64,000 bases of DNA from Rhodobacter sp. GTDB lineage: Bacteria; Pseudomonadota; Alphaproteobacteria; Rhodobacterales; Rhodobacteraceae. Under the pieces are notes generated by a model. The model had not been told where the DNA came from. It made no database searches and saw nothing but the letters and a program-made list of their open reading frames with translations. A program made the translations under genes and the position numbers. The stretch is from NCBI GenBank assembly GCA_020250175.1, contig JADCEN010000022.1, positions 62,001 to 126,000 on the forward strand, given 5' to 3'. Of this stretch, positions 26,313 to 34,250 are shown in pieces (the first letter of the stretch is position 1; every line of letters begins with the position of its first letter).

Positions 26313-27406
26313 CACGCGGCCCTCGGGCTGCCAAAGCGGAACAGCCAGCCCAGCAGCATGCGCACCATCTGGTCCAGCGCGCCGGTGAACAGGATCACCA
26401 GACCCTGCACCACGATGCGCAACTCGATCGGGATCGATGTCCACAACCCAAGCTCGGCTCCGCCCTGGTAAAGGAAGCCAAACAGCAGGGCCGCCAGCAG
26501 GACGCCGAAGGGGTGGTTGCGCCCCATCAGCGCCACGGCGATGCCGATGAACCCGGCCCCTTCGGTGGAATTCTGCACCAGGCGTTCGCTTTCGCCCATC
26601 ACGTTGTTGATCGACATCAGCCCGGCAAGCGCACCGGACAAAAGCATGGTGATCATGATGATGCGGAACGGGTTGATCCCGGCATAACGCGCCGCCGGTT
26701 CCGACCTGCCGAAGGCGCGGATTTCATATCCCAGCCGGGTGCGCCACAGGATCGCCCAGACCAGCACACAGGCCGCCAGGGCTACCAGAAGCGTGACATT
26801 GGCGGGCACGGTCTTGGTGAAGATCAGGTTGAAACCCGGAATCTGGTCAAGGGTGGGCAGGTTGGTGCCGGGCGGAAAGCGCGCCGTTGCCGGATCCATC
26901 TGGCCCGCAGGGCGCAGCACATCGACCAGCATGAACACGATCAGCGCCGAGGCGATGTAGTTGAACATGATCGTCGTGATCACGATATGGCTGCCGCGCC
27001 GCGCCTGCAGATAGGCCGGGATCGCGGCCCAGGCGGCCCCGAACAGCGCGGCCCCAAGCCCTGCCGCCAGCAGGGCCAGCGTCCAGTGCGGCCAGGGCAG
27101 CGCCAGGCAGACCAGCGCCACACCCAGGCCGCCCAGCTGCGCCTGCCCTTCGCCGCCGATGTTGAACAGGCTGGCATGGAAGGCAATCGTCACAGCAAGG
27201 CCCGTGAAGATGAAGCTGGTTGCGTAGTAAAGCGTGTAGCCCCAGCCATAGGGAGAGCCGAGCGCACCCGTGACCATGACGTTCAGCGCCTCCATCGGGT
27301 CCTGCCCGATGGCCAGGATGACAAGTGCCGAGATGACGGCGGCAAGAAGAAGGCTGACCAGCGGCACCAGCACCAGATCGGCCCATTTTGGAAGCTTGTC
27401 CATCAT
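26312..27406 (-). CDS. Nucleoside ABC transporter permease (first subunit)
   Basis: A 364-residue inner-membrane subunit that pairs with the next permease. The segment FHASLFNIGGEGQAQLGGLGV is the family's conserved loop, and the C-terminal half carries the MGRNHPFGVLLAALLFG motif typical of NupP/YufP. The first ATG overlaps the ATPase stop by four bases; a second ATG follows at once (27403), and either may be used. Confidence 0.92.
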   Translation of the reverse strand: MMDKLPKWADLVLVPLVSLLLAAVISALVILAIGQDPMEALNVMVTGALGSPYGWGYTLYYATSFIFTGLAVTIAFHASLFNIGGEGQAQLGGLGVALVCLALPWPHWTLALLAAGLGAALFGAAWAAIPAYLQARRGSHIVITTIMFNYIASALIVFMLVDVLRPAGQMDPATARFPPGTNLPTLDQIPGFNLIFTKTVPANVTLLVALAACVLVWAILWRTRLGYEIRAFGRSEPAARYAGINPFRIIMITMLLSGALAGLMSINNVMGESERLVQNSTEGAGFIGIAVALMGRNHPFGVLLAALLFGFLYQGGAELGLWTSIPIELRIVVQGLVILFTGALDQMVRMLLGWLFRFGSPRAA

Positions 27407-28995
27407 GCCGCCCCTTTCACCGGGTCGGGTCCGCCGACCCCGGCCATCAGCAGGCCCAGTTCCCGCTCGTTGGTTCCGGACGGGTCGCGTTCGCCCATGA
27501 TGCGCCCGTCGAACATCACCGCGATGCGGTCGGACAGGCTCAGGATCTCGTCCAACTCCACGCTGACCAGCAGAATCGCCTTGCCCGCGTCACGCAGCGC
27601 CACGATCTGCTTGTGAATGAATTCGATCGCGCCGATATCCACGCCCCGCGTGGGCTGGCCGACCAGAAGCAGGTCCGGGTTGCGTTCGATCTCGCGTGCG
27701 ACGACGATCTTCTGCTGATTGCCGCCGCTGAAGCTTTTCGCAACAAGCGTCGGGATCGGCGGGCGCACGTCAAAGCGTTCCATCTTGCGGGCGGTATCGG
27801 CGCGCAGCGCATCATTGTCCATGAACAGGGCGTTCTTCTGGTATTCCGGCGCATTGTGATAGCCGAAGGCCATGTTTTCCCAGGCGGTGAACTCCATGAT
27901 CAGGCCCAGGCGCTGGCGGTCTTCGGGCACATGGGCAATGCCCTGACGCCGCCGCGACTGCCCGTCGGAATGCCGCCCCGTCAGGTCCAGCGCCTGTCCG
28001 TTCAGCCGCACGCTGCCGGTGCCGTTGGCAATGCCGCCCAACACTGCCAGCAGTTCCGACTGACCATTGCCCGCGACGCCCGCTATCCCCAGGATTTCGC
28101 CCGCCCGGATGTGCAGGCTGATGCCCTTCAGCCGTTCGACGCCGTCCTCGTCCTTTACCCGCAGGTCTTGCACCTCCAGCACGGTCTTGCCGGGGGTGGC
28201 GGGGCGCTTTTCGACATGCAGCAGAACTTTGCGGCCCACCATAAGCTCGGCAAGCTGTTCGGGACTGGTCCCGGCAGTCCGGACGGTTGCCGCCATCTCG
28301 CCGCGCCGCATGACGCTGACGGTGTCGGTGATCTGCATGATCTCGCGCAGCTTGTGGGTGATCAGGATCACCGTCTTGCCCTGGTCGCGCAGCCCGCCCA
28401 GAATGCGGAACAGATGGTCGGCCTCATCGGGGGTCAGCACACCTGTCGGTTCATCCAGGATCAGGATTTCTGCCTGGCGGTACAGGGCCTTGAGGATTTC
28501 CACCCGCTGCTGAAGCCCGACCGAAAGGTCTTCGATCAGGGCATCGGGATCGACATCAAGCTCGTACTCGCGGCTGAGGTCTTCCAGCGCGCGGCGGGCC
28601 TTGGCCAGCGACGGGCGCAGCAGGCGGCCATCTTCGGCACCCAGCACGACGTTTTCAAGGACGGTGAAATTCTGCACCAGCTTGAAATGCTGGAATACCA
28701 TGCCGATGCCGGCGCGGATCGCACTTTGGCTGTCGGGGATCTGGACGGGTGTGCCGTTGATGAATATCTCGCCCGAATCCGCCTTGTAGAACCCGTAAAG
28801 GATCGACATCAGCGTCGACTTTCCGGCACCGTTTTCGCCGATGATGCCGTGGATGGTGCCGGGGCGCACCAGAATGGAGATGTCCTTGTTGGCCTGCACC
28901 GGGCCGAACGCCTTGGAAATGCCGCGCAATTCGATGGCGGGTGGCAATGGGGCGGCAGTTGCCTGCCGCCCCGAAGTGGTGTCGCCGGTCACCAC
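27403..28995 (-). CDS. Nucleoside ABC transporter ATP-binding protein, two ABC domains
   Basis: A 530-residue duplicated ATPase of the RbsA/NupO type. Domain 1 has Walker A GENGAGKS at residues 53-60, signature LSVGLQQRVEIL and Walker B ILILDEPTGVL. Domain 2 has a divergent P-loop (GVAGNGQSE) and signature SFSGGNQQKIVVARE, with Walker B DLLLVGQPTRG lacking the usual DE. This asymmetry is normal for the family. It sits 6 bp after the binding-protein gene. An ATP-driven importer is expected. Confidence 0.93.
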   Translation of the reverse strand: MVTGDTTSGRQATAAPLPPAIELRGISKAFGPVQANKDISILVRPGTIHGIIGENGAGKSTLMSILYGFYKADSGEIFINGTPVQIPDSQSAIRAGIGMVFQHFKLVQNFTVLENVVLGAEDGRLLRPSLAKARRALEDLSREYELDVDPDALIEDLSVGLQQRVEILKALYRQAEILILDEPTGVLTPDEADHLFRILGGLRDQGKTVILITHKLREIMQITDTVSVMRRGEMAATVRTAGTSPEQLAELMVGRKVLLHVEKRPATPGKTVLEVQDLRVKDEDGVERLKGISLHIRAGEILGIAGVAGNGQSELLAVLGGIANGTGSVRLNGQALDLTGRHSDGQSRRRQGIAHVPEDRQRLGLIMEFTAWENMAFGYHNAPEYQKNALFMDNDALRADTARKMERFDVRPPIPTLVAKSFSGGNQQKIVVAREIERNPDLLLVGQPTRGVDIGAIEFIHKQIVALRDAGKAILLVSVELDEILSLSDRIAVMFDGRIMGERDPSGTNERELGLLMAGVGGPDPVKGAA

Positions 28996-29001
28996 GGGCC
29001 C

Positions 29002-29991
29002 TTATTCAACCGGGCAGGCGTTGTCAGACATGAAGTCATGCACCGTGAGTTCACCGGCCTTGATCTTGCCAGCGGCGGCGTTGACCGTATCCTGCATGTC
29101 CTGCGTCAGCAGGGCGGCATTGTTGTCGTCCAGCGCATAGCCGACGCCATCCGCCTTCAGGTCCAGGACCGATAAGCCTGCGGCCAGGTTTTCACCTTCC
29201 TTGAAGGCATTATAGACCGCAACATCCACGCGCTTGAGCATCGAGGTCAGAACCTTGCCGGGGTGCAGGTGGTTCTGGTTGCTGTCTACGCCGATCGACA
29301 GGATGCCGCCGTCGGCTGCGGCCTGCAGCACGCCGATGCCGGTGCCACCGGCTGCGGCAAAGATCACATCTGCGCCCTGGCTGATCTGGGCGGCGGTCAA
29401 CTCGGCACCCTTGACCGGGTCATTCCAGGCGGCCGGGGTGGTGCCGGTCATGTTCTGGATGATCTTGGCATCGGGGTTCACCGCCTTGACGCCCTGGGCA
29501 TAGCCGCAGCCGAAGCGGCGGATCAGCGGAATGTCCATCCCGCCGATGAAGCCCACCGTCCCGGTCTTGGAGGCCATGGCGGCCAGCATCCCCACAAGGT
29601 AGGAGCCTTCCTGTTCGGTGAAGACGATGGATTTCACGTTCGGCTGTTCAACCACCATATCGACAATGGCAAACCGGGTATCGGGATAGTCGGGGGCCAC
29701 CTGGTTCAGCACATCGCCAAAGGCAAAGCCGGTCATGACGATGGGGTTGGCACCCGATTCTGCCAGGCGGCGCAGGGCCTGCTCGCGCTGCGCTTCGGAC
29801 TGCATTTCCAGTTCCTTGAACGTGCCGCCGGTTTCAGCGGCCCATTTCTTGGCACCGTTGAAGGCCGCCTCGTTGAAGGATTTGTCAAATTTGCCGCCAA
29901 GGTCAAAGATGATCGCAGGGTCGGCCAGCGATATGCCGGCCGTCATCGCAAGCGTTGCCGCTGCGCCAAGCAGTGATTTCATGTAGGTCAT
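29002..29991 (-). CDS. BMP-family nucleoside ABC transporter substrate-binding protein
   Basis: A 329-residue periplasmic binding protein of the Bmp/PnrA purine-nucleoside family, with a signal peptide (KSLLGAAATLAMTAGISLADP) and no lipobox. Conserved segments are FDLGGKFDKSFNEAAFNGAK, FTEQEGSYLVGMLAA and FAAAGGTGIGVLQAA. The start MTYMKSLL at 29991 has GGGAGGG 4-5 bases upstream. It is the first gene of the transporter-phosphorylase operon, as expected for the most abundant product. About 140 bp separates it from rimI. Confidence 0.93.
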   Translation of the reverse strand: MTYMKSLLGAAATLAMTAGISLADPAIIFDLGGKFDKSFNEAAFNGAKKWAAETGGTFKELEMQSEAQREQALRRLAESGANPIVMTGFAFGDVLNQVAPDYPDTRFAIVDMVVEQPNVKSIVFTEQEGSYLVGMLAAMASKTGTVGFIGGMDIPLIRRFGCGYAQGVKAVNPDAKIIQNMTGTTPAAWNDPVKGAELTAAQISQGADVIFAAAGGTGIGVLQAAADGGILSIGVDSNQNHLHPGKVLTSMLKRVDVAVYNAFKEGENLAAGLSVLDLKADGVGYALDDNNAALLTQDMQDTVNAAAGKIKAGELTVHDFMSDNACPVE

Positions 29992-30131
29992 CGAACCCTC
30001 CCGGTTGTGGTGTCTGGCTGCCGTCGGGCGATCCCGCCGGATTGCCTGCGATTTAGGGCCGGAACGTGAAGGCCGGTCAAGCCCGATTCTTTGCGGCCCC
30101 GCCGCGCGCTGGCCGGGCAGGAGCCGCCCGA

Positions 30132-30563
30132 TCACCTTTCAGGCAGGGCTGGGCCGGTTGCCCGCCGCAGGATCAGGGCATCCGTCGCGGTGCCATCAGG
30201 GGCATGGTAGTAGGCCCGCCGCCTGCCCGCCGGGCTGAATCCTGCGGACCGGTACAACCCAAGTGCCGCCGCGTTTCCCGCATCAACCTCCAGAAAAACG
30301 GCCGATGCGCTGCGCGCCGCGCATTCCGACAGGAACAAGTCCAGCAGGCGGCGCCCCAAACCCTGCCGCCGTTCGCCGGGTGCCACGGCGATGGTCAGCA
30401 ATTCGGCCTCGTCGGCCACCACCTGACCCAGTGCAAAGCCGCCCGGCTCTGCCGTCAGCACAGTTGCCGGGGCCGCAAGGAAGGTTTCGAATTCAGACAC
30501 CGACCACGGGCGGGGCACGGTAAAGCACCGCGCGTGCAGCCCTGCCAGTTCCGCCGGTGTCAT
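30132..30563 (-). CDS. rimI: Ribosomal protein S18-alanine N-acetyltransferase-like
   Basis: A 143-residue GNAT acetyltransferase. The acetyl-CoA-binding RRQGLGRRLLDLFL and the FLEVDAGNAAALGLYRSAGF segment identify the RimI group. RimI acetylates the N-terminus of S18. Its ATG overlaps the tsaB stop by four bases; the tsaB-rimI pairing is common in bacteria and supports the call. Confidence 0.9.
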   Translation of the reverse strand: MTPAELAGLHARCFTVPRPWSVSEFETFLAAPATVLTAEPGGFALGQVVADEAELLTIAVAPGERRQGLGRRLLDLFLSECAARSASAVFLEVDAGNAAALGLYRSAGFSPAGRRRAYYHAPDGTATDALILRRATGPALPER

Positions 30564-31198
30564 GGCAGAATGACCGGCGGCGGCTCGGTTGGCAGGGCGG
30601 CGTCGGCGGCACGAAGGTACATGGGGGCCGGGCGGGGCTGCGGCGTGCCCAGGCGCGCTGCGGCAAGGCGGGCAATCGCCACAGCCATGGGCAGGGGCTG
30701 TTCAAGCAGGGTCCCGCCGGTTTGCAGGGCCAGCTCTGCCGCGCGGTGTCCCGCAAGGGGACGGCCTTTGATCTGGTCCGGGAATACAGGCGGGTCCATC
30801 AGCTGCGGCTCAAGCCCTTTGCCTGCCACCCAAAGCGCACCGCGCCGCGCGTCCAGCAGCGTCACCACATCATCGGGCAATCCGGCGGCAAGTGCCTCGA
30901 ACCCGCTGACGCCAATGGCGGGAATGCCAAGGCCCAGGGCAAGGCCGCGGGCCGCCGCCACCGAAATCCGCACGCCAGTGAAATTGCCGGGACCGGTGCC
31001 CACGCCGATGGCCGACAGCCCGGCATAGCCCATCTGCGCTTCGGCCAGAACCTCGGCCAGAAGGGGCATCAGGCGTTCGGCCTGGCCCTTGTCCATCGGT
31101 TCGATGCGCTGGGCCAAAATGCGGCTGCCGGAAACGACAGCGGCCGCGCAATGCGCGGCCGAGGTATCGAAAGCCAGAACAACAGGCTCAGGCGGCAA
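30560..31198 (-). CDS. tsaB: tRNA threonylcarbamoyladenosine biosynthesis protein TsaB
   Basis: An ASKHA-fold subunit that partners TsaD and TsaE in making t6A37 of ANN-decoding tRNAs. The ORF shows VLAFDTSAAHCAAAVV at the start and GVGTGPGNFTGVRISVAAARG in the middle. The probable start is TTG at 31198: GAGGTG lies 7 bases upstream and the protein then begins close to the family FDTS motif. A TTG at 31213 would add five residues. It overlaps the nfu stop by 11 bases, so it may be translationally coupled. Confidence 0.9.
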   Translation of the reverse strand: MPPEPVVLAFDTSAAHCAAAVVSGSRILAQRIEPMDKGQAERLMPLLAEVLAEAQMGYAGLSAIGVGTGPGNFTGVRISVAAARGLALGLGIPAIGVSGFEALAAGLPDDVVTLLDARRGALWVAGKGLEPQLMDPPVFPDQIKGRPLAGHRAAELALQTGGTLLEQPLPMAVAIARLAAARLGTPQPRPAPMYLRAADAALPTEPPPVILP

Positions 31199-31748
31199 CA
31201 GGCCGCACCTCAAGCACTTCGGGGATGTAGTGGCGCAGCAGGTTCTCGATGCCCATCTTGAGCGTCAGCGTGGATGACGGGCAGCCCGCACAGGCACCTT
31301 GCATGTGCAGATATACCACACCCCGGTCAAAGCCGTGGAAGGTGATGTCGCCACCGTCCTGCGCCACGGCGGGCCGGACGCGGGTATCAAGCAGTTCCTT
31401 GATCTGGCGCACGATGTCGCCATCCGGGCCGTCATGGCTTTTGTGCCCCGATGCCGCCTGTTCGCCTTCCAGAACCGGTGCGCCCGACTGGTAATGCTCC
31501 ATGATCGCCCCCAGGATCGCGGGCTTCACATGTTCCCATGCGGTTGCATCGGCCTTTGTCACGGTGACGAAATCGGTCCCGAAAAACACACCCGTCACGC
31601 CGCCAGCGGCAAAAATGCGCTTTGCCAGCGGCGAGGTTCCGGCGGCCTCCGCGCTGGGAAAATCGGCGGTGCCCACCTCCAGCACGGTCTGCCCCGGAAG
31701 AAACTTGAGCGTGGCAGGATTCGGGGTGGATTCGGTCTGGATGAACAT
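31188..31748 (-). CDS. NifU-family Fe-S cluster scaffold (NfuA/NFU1-like)
   Basis: A 186-residue protein with an N-terminal Nfu domain (MFIQTESTPNPATLKFLPG) and a C-terminal NifU domain (RPAVAQDGGDITFHGF, with CAGC cysteines in GACAGCPSS). It carries and delivers [4Fe-4S] clusters to target proteins. The ATG at 31748 begins the family N-terminus. A palindrome resembling an Irr site lies about 60 bp upstream. It is the first gene of nfu-tsaB-rimI. Confidence 0.93.
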   Translation of the reverse strand: MFIQTESTPNPATLKFLPGQTVLEVGTADFPSAEAAGTSPLAKRIFAAGGVTGVFFGTDFVTVTKADATAWEHVKPAILGAIMEHYQSGAPVLEGEQAASGHKSHDGPDGDIVRQIKELLDTRVRPAVAQDGGDITFHGFDRGVVYLHMQGACAGCPSSTLTLKMGIENLLRHYIPEVLEVRPVAA

Positions 31749-31804
31749 TGTGATCTCCGACTGTTCCCTGTCGATATGTGCCCTGGGGGGCGGCATGTCA
31801 AGAA

Positions 31805-31819
31805 TTGGAATGATTCCAA
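31805..31819. promoter_or_regulatory. Irr/ICE-like palindrome upstream of nfu
   Basis: TTGGAATGATTCCAA is a perfect 6+6 palindrome with a 3-base centre. It resembles the Irr-binding iron-control element of alphaproteobacteria (core TAGAA-N3-TTCTA), with one symmetric substitution in each arm. It lies 57 bp upstream of the start codon of an Fe-S scaffold gene, a plausible target. The match is by eye and the regulator is inferred. Confidence 0.4.
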
Positions 31820-32184
31820 GAATGACGGTCGGCCACGGCCTTGCGCGTATTCCGGCCGCGGCTGAATGGGGGAAAGCTGCGGGAACCCCTCCGCCGGGGC
31901 GAACCGGCCGGCAGGATCATCGCCGTCCGCCCTGTCCGCTTTCGCCCCCCTTCCTGCCCGCCAGAAAGGCCCGCCCGGAACCGTTCCTGAACGTGCCGCC
32001 AGACGTCCCGAGCCCCCTTGTGCACCCTGCGAACGCCCGGCCCGGTGTGCCGCAGGTCCTTTCCCTTTGCGGCCGGCCCCTGCCGACGGAAGCCGTGACC
32101 GAAAAAGACCGTGATCGGTCCGCGTTGTTCCTCCTGATTCGGATGTGCGGTGTCGCGATCTCAGCCGCGCCCAGCCGCGCCGGA
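31820..32184. other. Intergenic stretch, nothing recognised
   Basis: About 365 bp between the nfu upstream region and the end of the universal stress gene, which is on the same strand and ends at 32185. No ORF with a family-like product, RNA gene or T-tailed hairpin is apparent. Confidence 0.45.
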
Positions 32185-32640
32185 TCAGGTGATTTCTTCC
32201 AGGCGTTCCTTGGACATATCCCCCGGAACGATGGTGATCGGAACCGGCAGATTGCCGGAGTTTCTGGACAGTTGCGTCACCAGCGGCCCCGGCCCCGATT
32301 TTTCGTGGCTGGCCCCCAGAACCAGCACACCGATGGCCGGGTCTTCGCGGACCTGCGCCAGAATCTCCGCCACCGGATCGCCCTCGCGGATCACAAGTTC
32401 CGGGTCCACCCCCTGCTTGTCACGCATCCATTTCGCAAACACCTCGAAATGGGCCACGATACGCTCCCGTGCCTCGTCGCGCATCAGGTCGGCCACGCCG
32501 ATCCAGGTTCCAAACTCCTCGGGCCGGATGACCGACAGAATCTGTACGCCGCCGCCGGTATGCGCGGCCCGAAGGGCGGCAAAGCGCATGGCGTTCAGGC
32601 ATTCGCGGGATTCGTCCAGCACCACAAGGAACTTGCGCAT
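32185..32640 (-). CDS. Universal stress protein (UspA family)
   Basis: A 151-residue UspA-fold protein. It begins MRKFLVVLDESRECLNAMRFA, and the ATP-type loop is GVLVLGASHEKSGPGPLVTQL, with the G-2x-G-9x-G pattern only partly kept. It ends in IPVTIVPG-like PVPITIVPGDMS. The start at 32640 has AGAGGG upstream; a 26-residue upstream extension is not conserved. It probably helps cells survive stress or starvation. It is a single gene beside an aminotransferase fragment. Confidence 0.87.
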   Translation of the reverse strand: MRKFLVVLDESRECLNAMRFAALRAAHTGGGVQILSVIRPEEFGTWIGVADLMRDEARERIVAHFEVFAKWMRDKQGVDPELVIREGDPVAEILAQVREDPAIGVLVLGASHEKSGPGPLVTQLSRNSGNLPVPITIVPGDMSKERLEEIT

Positions 32641-32737
32641 CACCGACCCTCTGCCACTGGTCCGGGACTGTGCGTCATGCGTCACGCATGGCCCAATCCC
32701 GGTAAATCTGCCGCACACGTTTCGTCACAGGCCCACC

Positions 32738-32932
32738 TCATGCCGGCGGTCCTCGAAGGCCGTCGCGGGCGCAATGAACGGCAAGATCGGGGCAGACCCC
32801 GTCTAACCGGCGCGCCTCGCCGAAAACGCTGGAACCCTGCCACAGGCCATGGTCAGACGCGCGCATCACGCGCAGGTCGCCCCCGTGGCGGCGCCCCCCA
32901 AACCAGGTGCGGATCTGCGTGCCGAATGCCAT
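32738..32932 (-). pseudogene. 5' fragment of a branched-chain aminotransferase-like gene
   Basis: The 64-codon ORF begins MAFGTQIRTWFGGRRHGGDL, then has VMRASDHGLWQGSSVFGEAR and DGVCPDLAVHCAR. This is the N-terminal signature of class IV PLP aminotransferases (IlvE-type: wF-G-W-GD, aaDHG-G-vFdgaR, PDLdlHcaR). After HCAR the family sequence stops and a TGA follows eight residues later, just upstream of the stress-protein gene. The PLP lysine and the remaining 220 or so residues are absent. It is the remnant of a deleted gene. Confidence 0.75.
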
Positions 32933-32953
32933 GCCCTTTTTCCCCGTTGACCT

Positions 32954-32974
32954 GGCAGAGTTAATCACTCTGCC
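32954..32974. repeat. 8-bp inverted repeat upstream of the aminotransferase fragment
   Basis: GGCAGAGT (32954-32961) and ACTCTGCC (32967-32974) flank TAATC. It lies 22 bp upstream of the fragment's start codon on the minus strand, so it may be an old operator or leader hairpin of that gene. No T-run follows. Confidence 0.4.
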
Positions 32975-33013
32975 GCGGCCGGGTCCAGCCGCGACAGGGG
33001 CCGGCGCGCAGGG

Positions 33014-33044
33014 AAAAACCCCCGGACCATGCGGGGTCCGGGGG
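33014..33044 (-). terminator. Rho-independent terminator of the trpS transcription unit
   Basis: On the minus strand, CCCCCGGACC pairs perfectly with GGTCCGGGGG (10 bp, 6-base loop) and is followed by TTTTT. It lies about 140 bp beyond the stop of the membrane protein gene at 33182, which is downstream of trpS. It is a strong, canonical terminator and closes the trpS operon before the aminotransferase fragment. Confidence 0.9.
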
Positions 33045-33181
33045 ATGCCGGGCGGCTGTGCGGGGCCGGGGAGAGCCCGGGCACGGCAGGGACGGGGGCC
33101 AGGTGTGCCCGGCACGGGTGCGCAGTGGTACCCTGAGCCGAGCATTGCAGGTCCGTGAATCGATTCCGTGACAGGCGGGTG

Positions 33182-34249
33182 TCAGCGGGCCAGTTGACGC
33201 AACAGGCGCAGCCCCGCCCCTTGCAGGGCACTGGCCACCAGGGCGGCAAGCGACCCCAGAAAGCCAAGAAGGCCCGCCATGACGGTGCGGGCAGCGTCCG
33301 ACCAGCGGATCGTCGCCCGCAGGAACCGCGCCTTGCCCAGAACTTCGATCCGCCCCACCGCCCGTGCCCCCAGCGCCTCGGTTGCGCGCGCCATGCGGCG
33401 GGCGTCTGCGGCATCGTCGATATAGGTCAGCAGGTGCAGCGCACGGGTGGTGCCGACCGCACCCTGAACGCGGCCCATGTCGCCCACGACGGCGATGACC
33501 GGGGCCAGCACATCCATCCGCACCGCGCGCGCCAGATCGTCGCTGCTGCGCACCGCCGACAGGGCGGCCCAGTCCACCCCGCGGCGCAGTGCCGCCAGCC
33601 CCTCGGCCGTCAGGCGGGGGGACAGAAGGTTCATCCGTCTCGCCAGCCGGGCGGTAGAGGCCCCGATTTTGACCAGGGCCGATGACCCGCCAGAGGCCAG
33701 CACAAGCGCCGTCGCCCCCAGTCCGATAACGGACAGGCCCAGGTCGATCTCGTCCACATCGCCGCCGGTGGCGGCTGCGCTGCCCGCACGCGCAATGCCG
33801 GCAATGTCGCCCAGCGGCGTCAGGGCAACAGGAACCTGGCACAACAGCACATTCGACAGGGTGCAGGTGGCGGGATCATAGGCGCAGCGCGCGCATTCGC
33901 CGATGCCTGTCATCCAGTCCGAATCCTCTTCCCAGGCTGCGGCGCGTGCGGCGGTCAGGGCGGGTGGCAGGGCAAGGCCACGCTCGGCCGCAACCTCTTC
34001 CAGCGCCTCGATCGCCACCCAGTTGCGCCGGGTCTCGCCAAGCCTTTCGGCCATCAGGGCGGCAACCCGGTCTGCCGTGGCATATTCGGCCATCAGACGG
34101 TCTGTTGCCGCGACAATCTGCTGCCCGCTGCGGTCGATCAGGGGGGCGACCAGCGGGTCGCGCGCAATGCGCAGCCCCGCCAGCCCCGTGGTGACAAGCG
34201 ACAGCATCAGGCAAAGCGTCAGACAGGCCCTTGCCACAGGCCGCAGCAT
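33182..34249 (-). CDS. Uncharacterised membrane-associated protein
   Basis: I do not recognise this 355-residue protein. It has an N-terminal signal or anchor (ARACLTLCLMLSLVTTGLAG), a helical region, a cysteine cluster (GECARCAYDPATCTLSNVLLC, about residues 117-137), a glycine/alanine-rich hydrophobic stretch (LGLSVIGLGATALVLASGG) and a hydrophobic C-terminal helix (TVMAGLLGFLGSLAALVASAL). Four or five clustered cysteines in an exported protein suggest disulfides or metal binding. It starts one base after the trpS stop and must be co-transcribed with it. Confidence 0.75.
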   Translation of the reverse strand: MLRPVARACLTLCLMLSLVTTGLAGLRIARDPLVAPLIDRSGQQIVAATDRLMAEYATADRVAALMAERLGETRRNWVAIEALEEVAAERGLALPPALTAARAAAWEEDSDWMTGIGECARCAYDPATCTLSNVLLCQVPVALTPLGDIAGIARAGSAAATGGDVDEIDLGLSVIGLGATALVLASGGSSALVKIGASTARLARRMNLLSPRLTAEGLAALRRGVDWAALSAVRSSDDLARAVRMDVLAPVIAVVGDMGRVQGAVGTTRALHLLTYIDDAADARRMARATEALGARAVGRIEVLGKARFLRATIRWSDAARTVMAGLLGFLGSLAALVASALQGAGLRLLRQLAR

Positions 34250-34250
34250 G

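Noticed and set aside
27388-29175. Open frame of 595 codons on the plus strand
   Set aside because: It lies opposite the nucleoside ABC ATPase, whose Walker and signature motifs are intact; the antisense product shows no family features.
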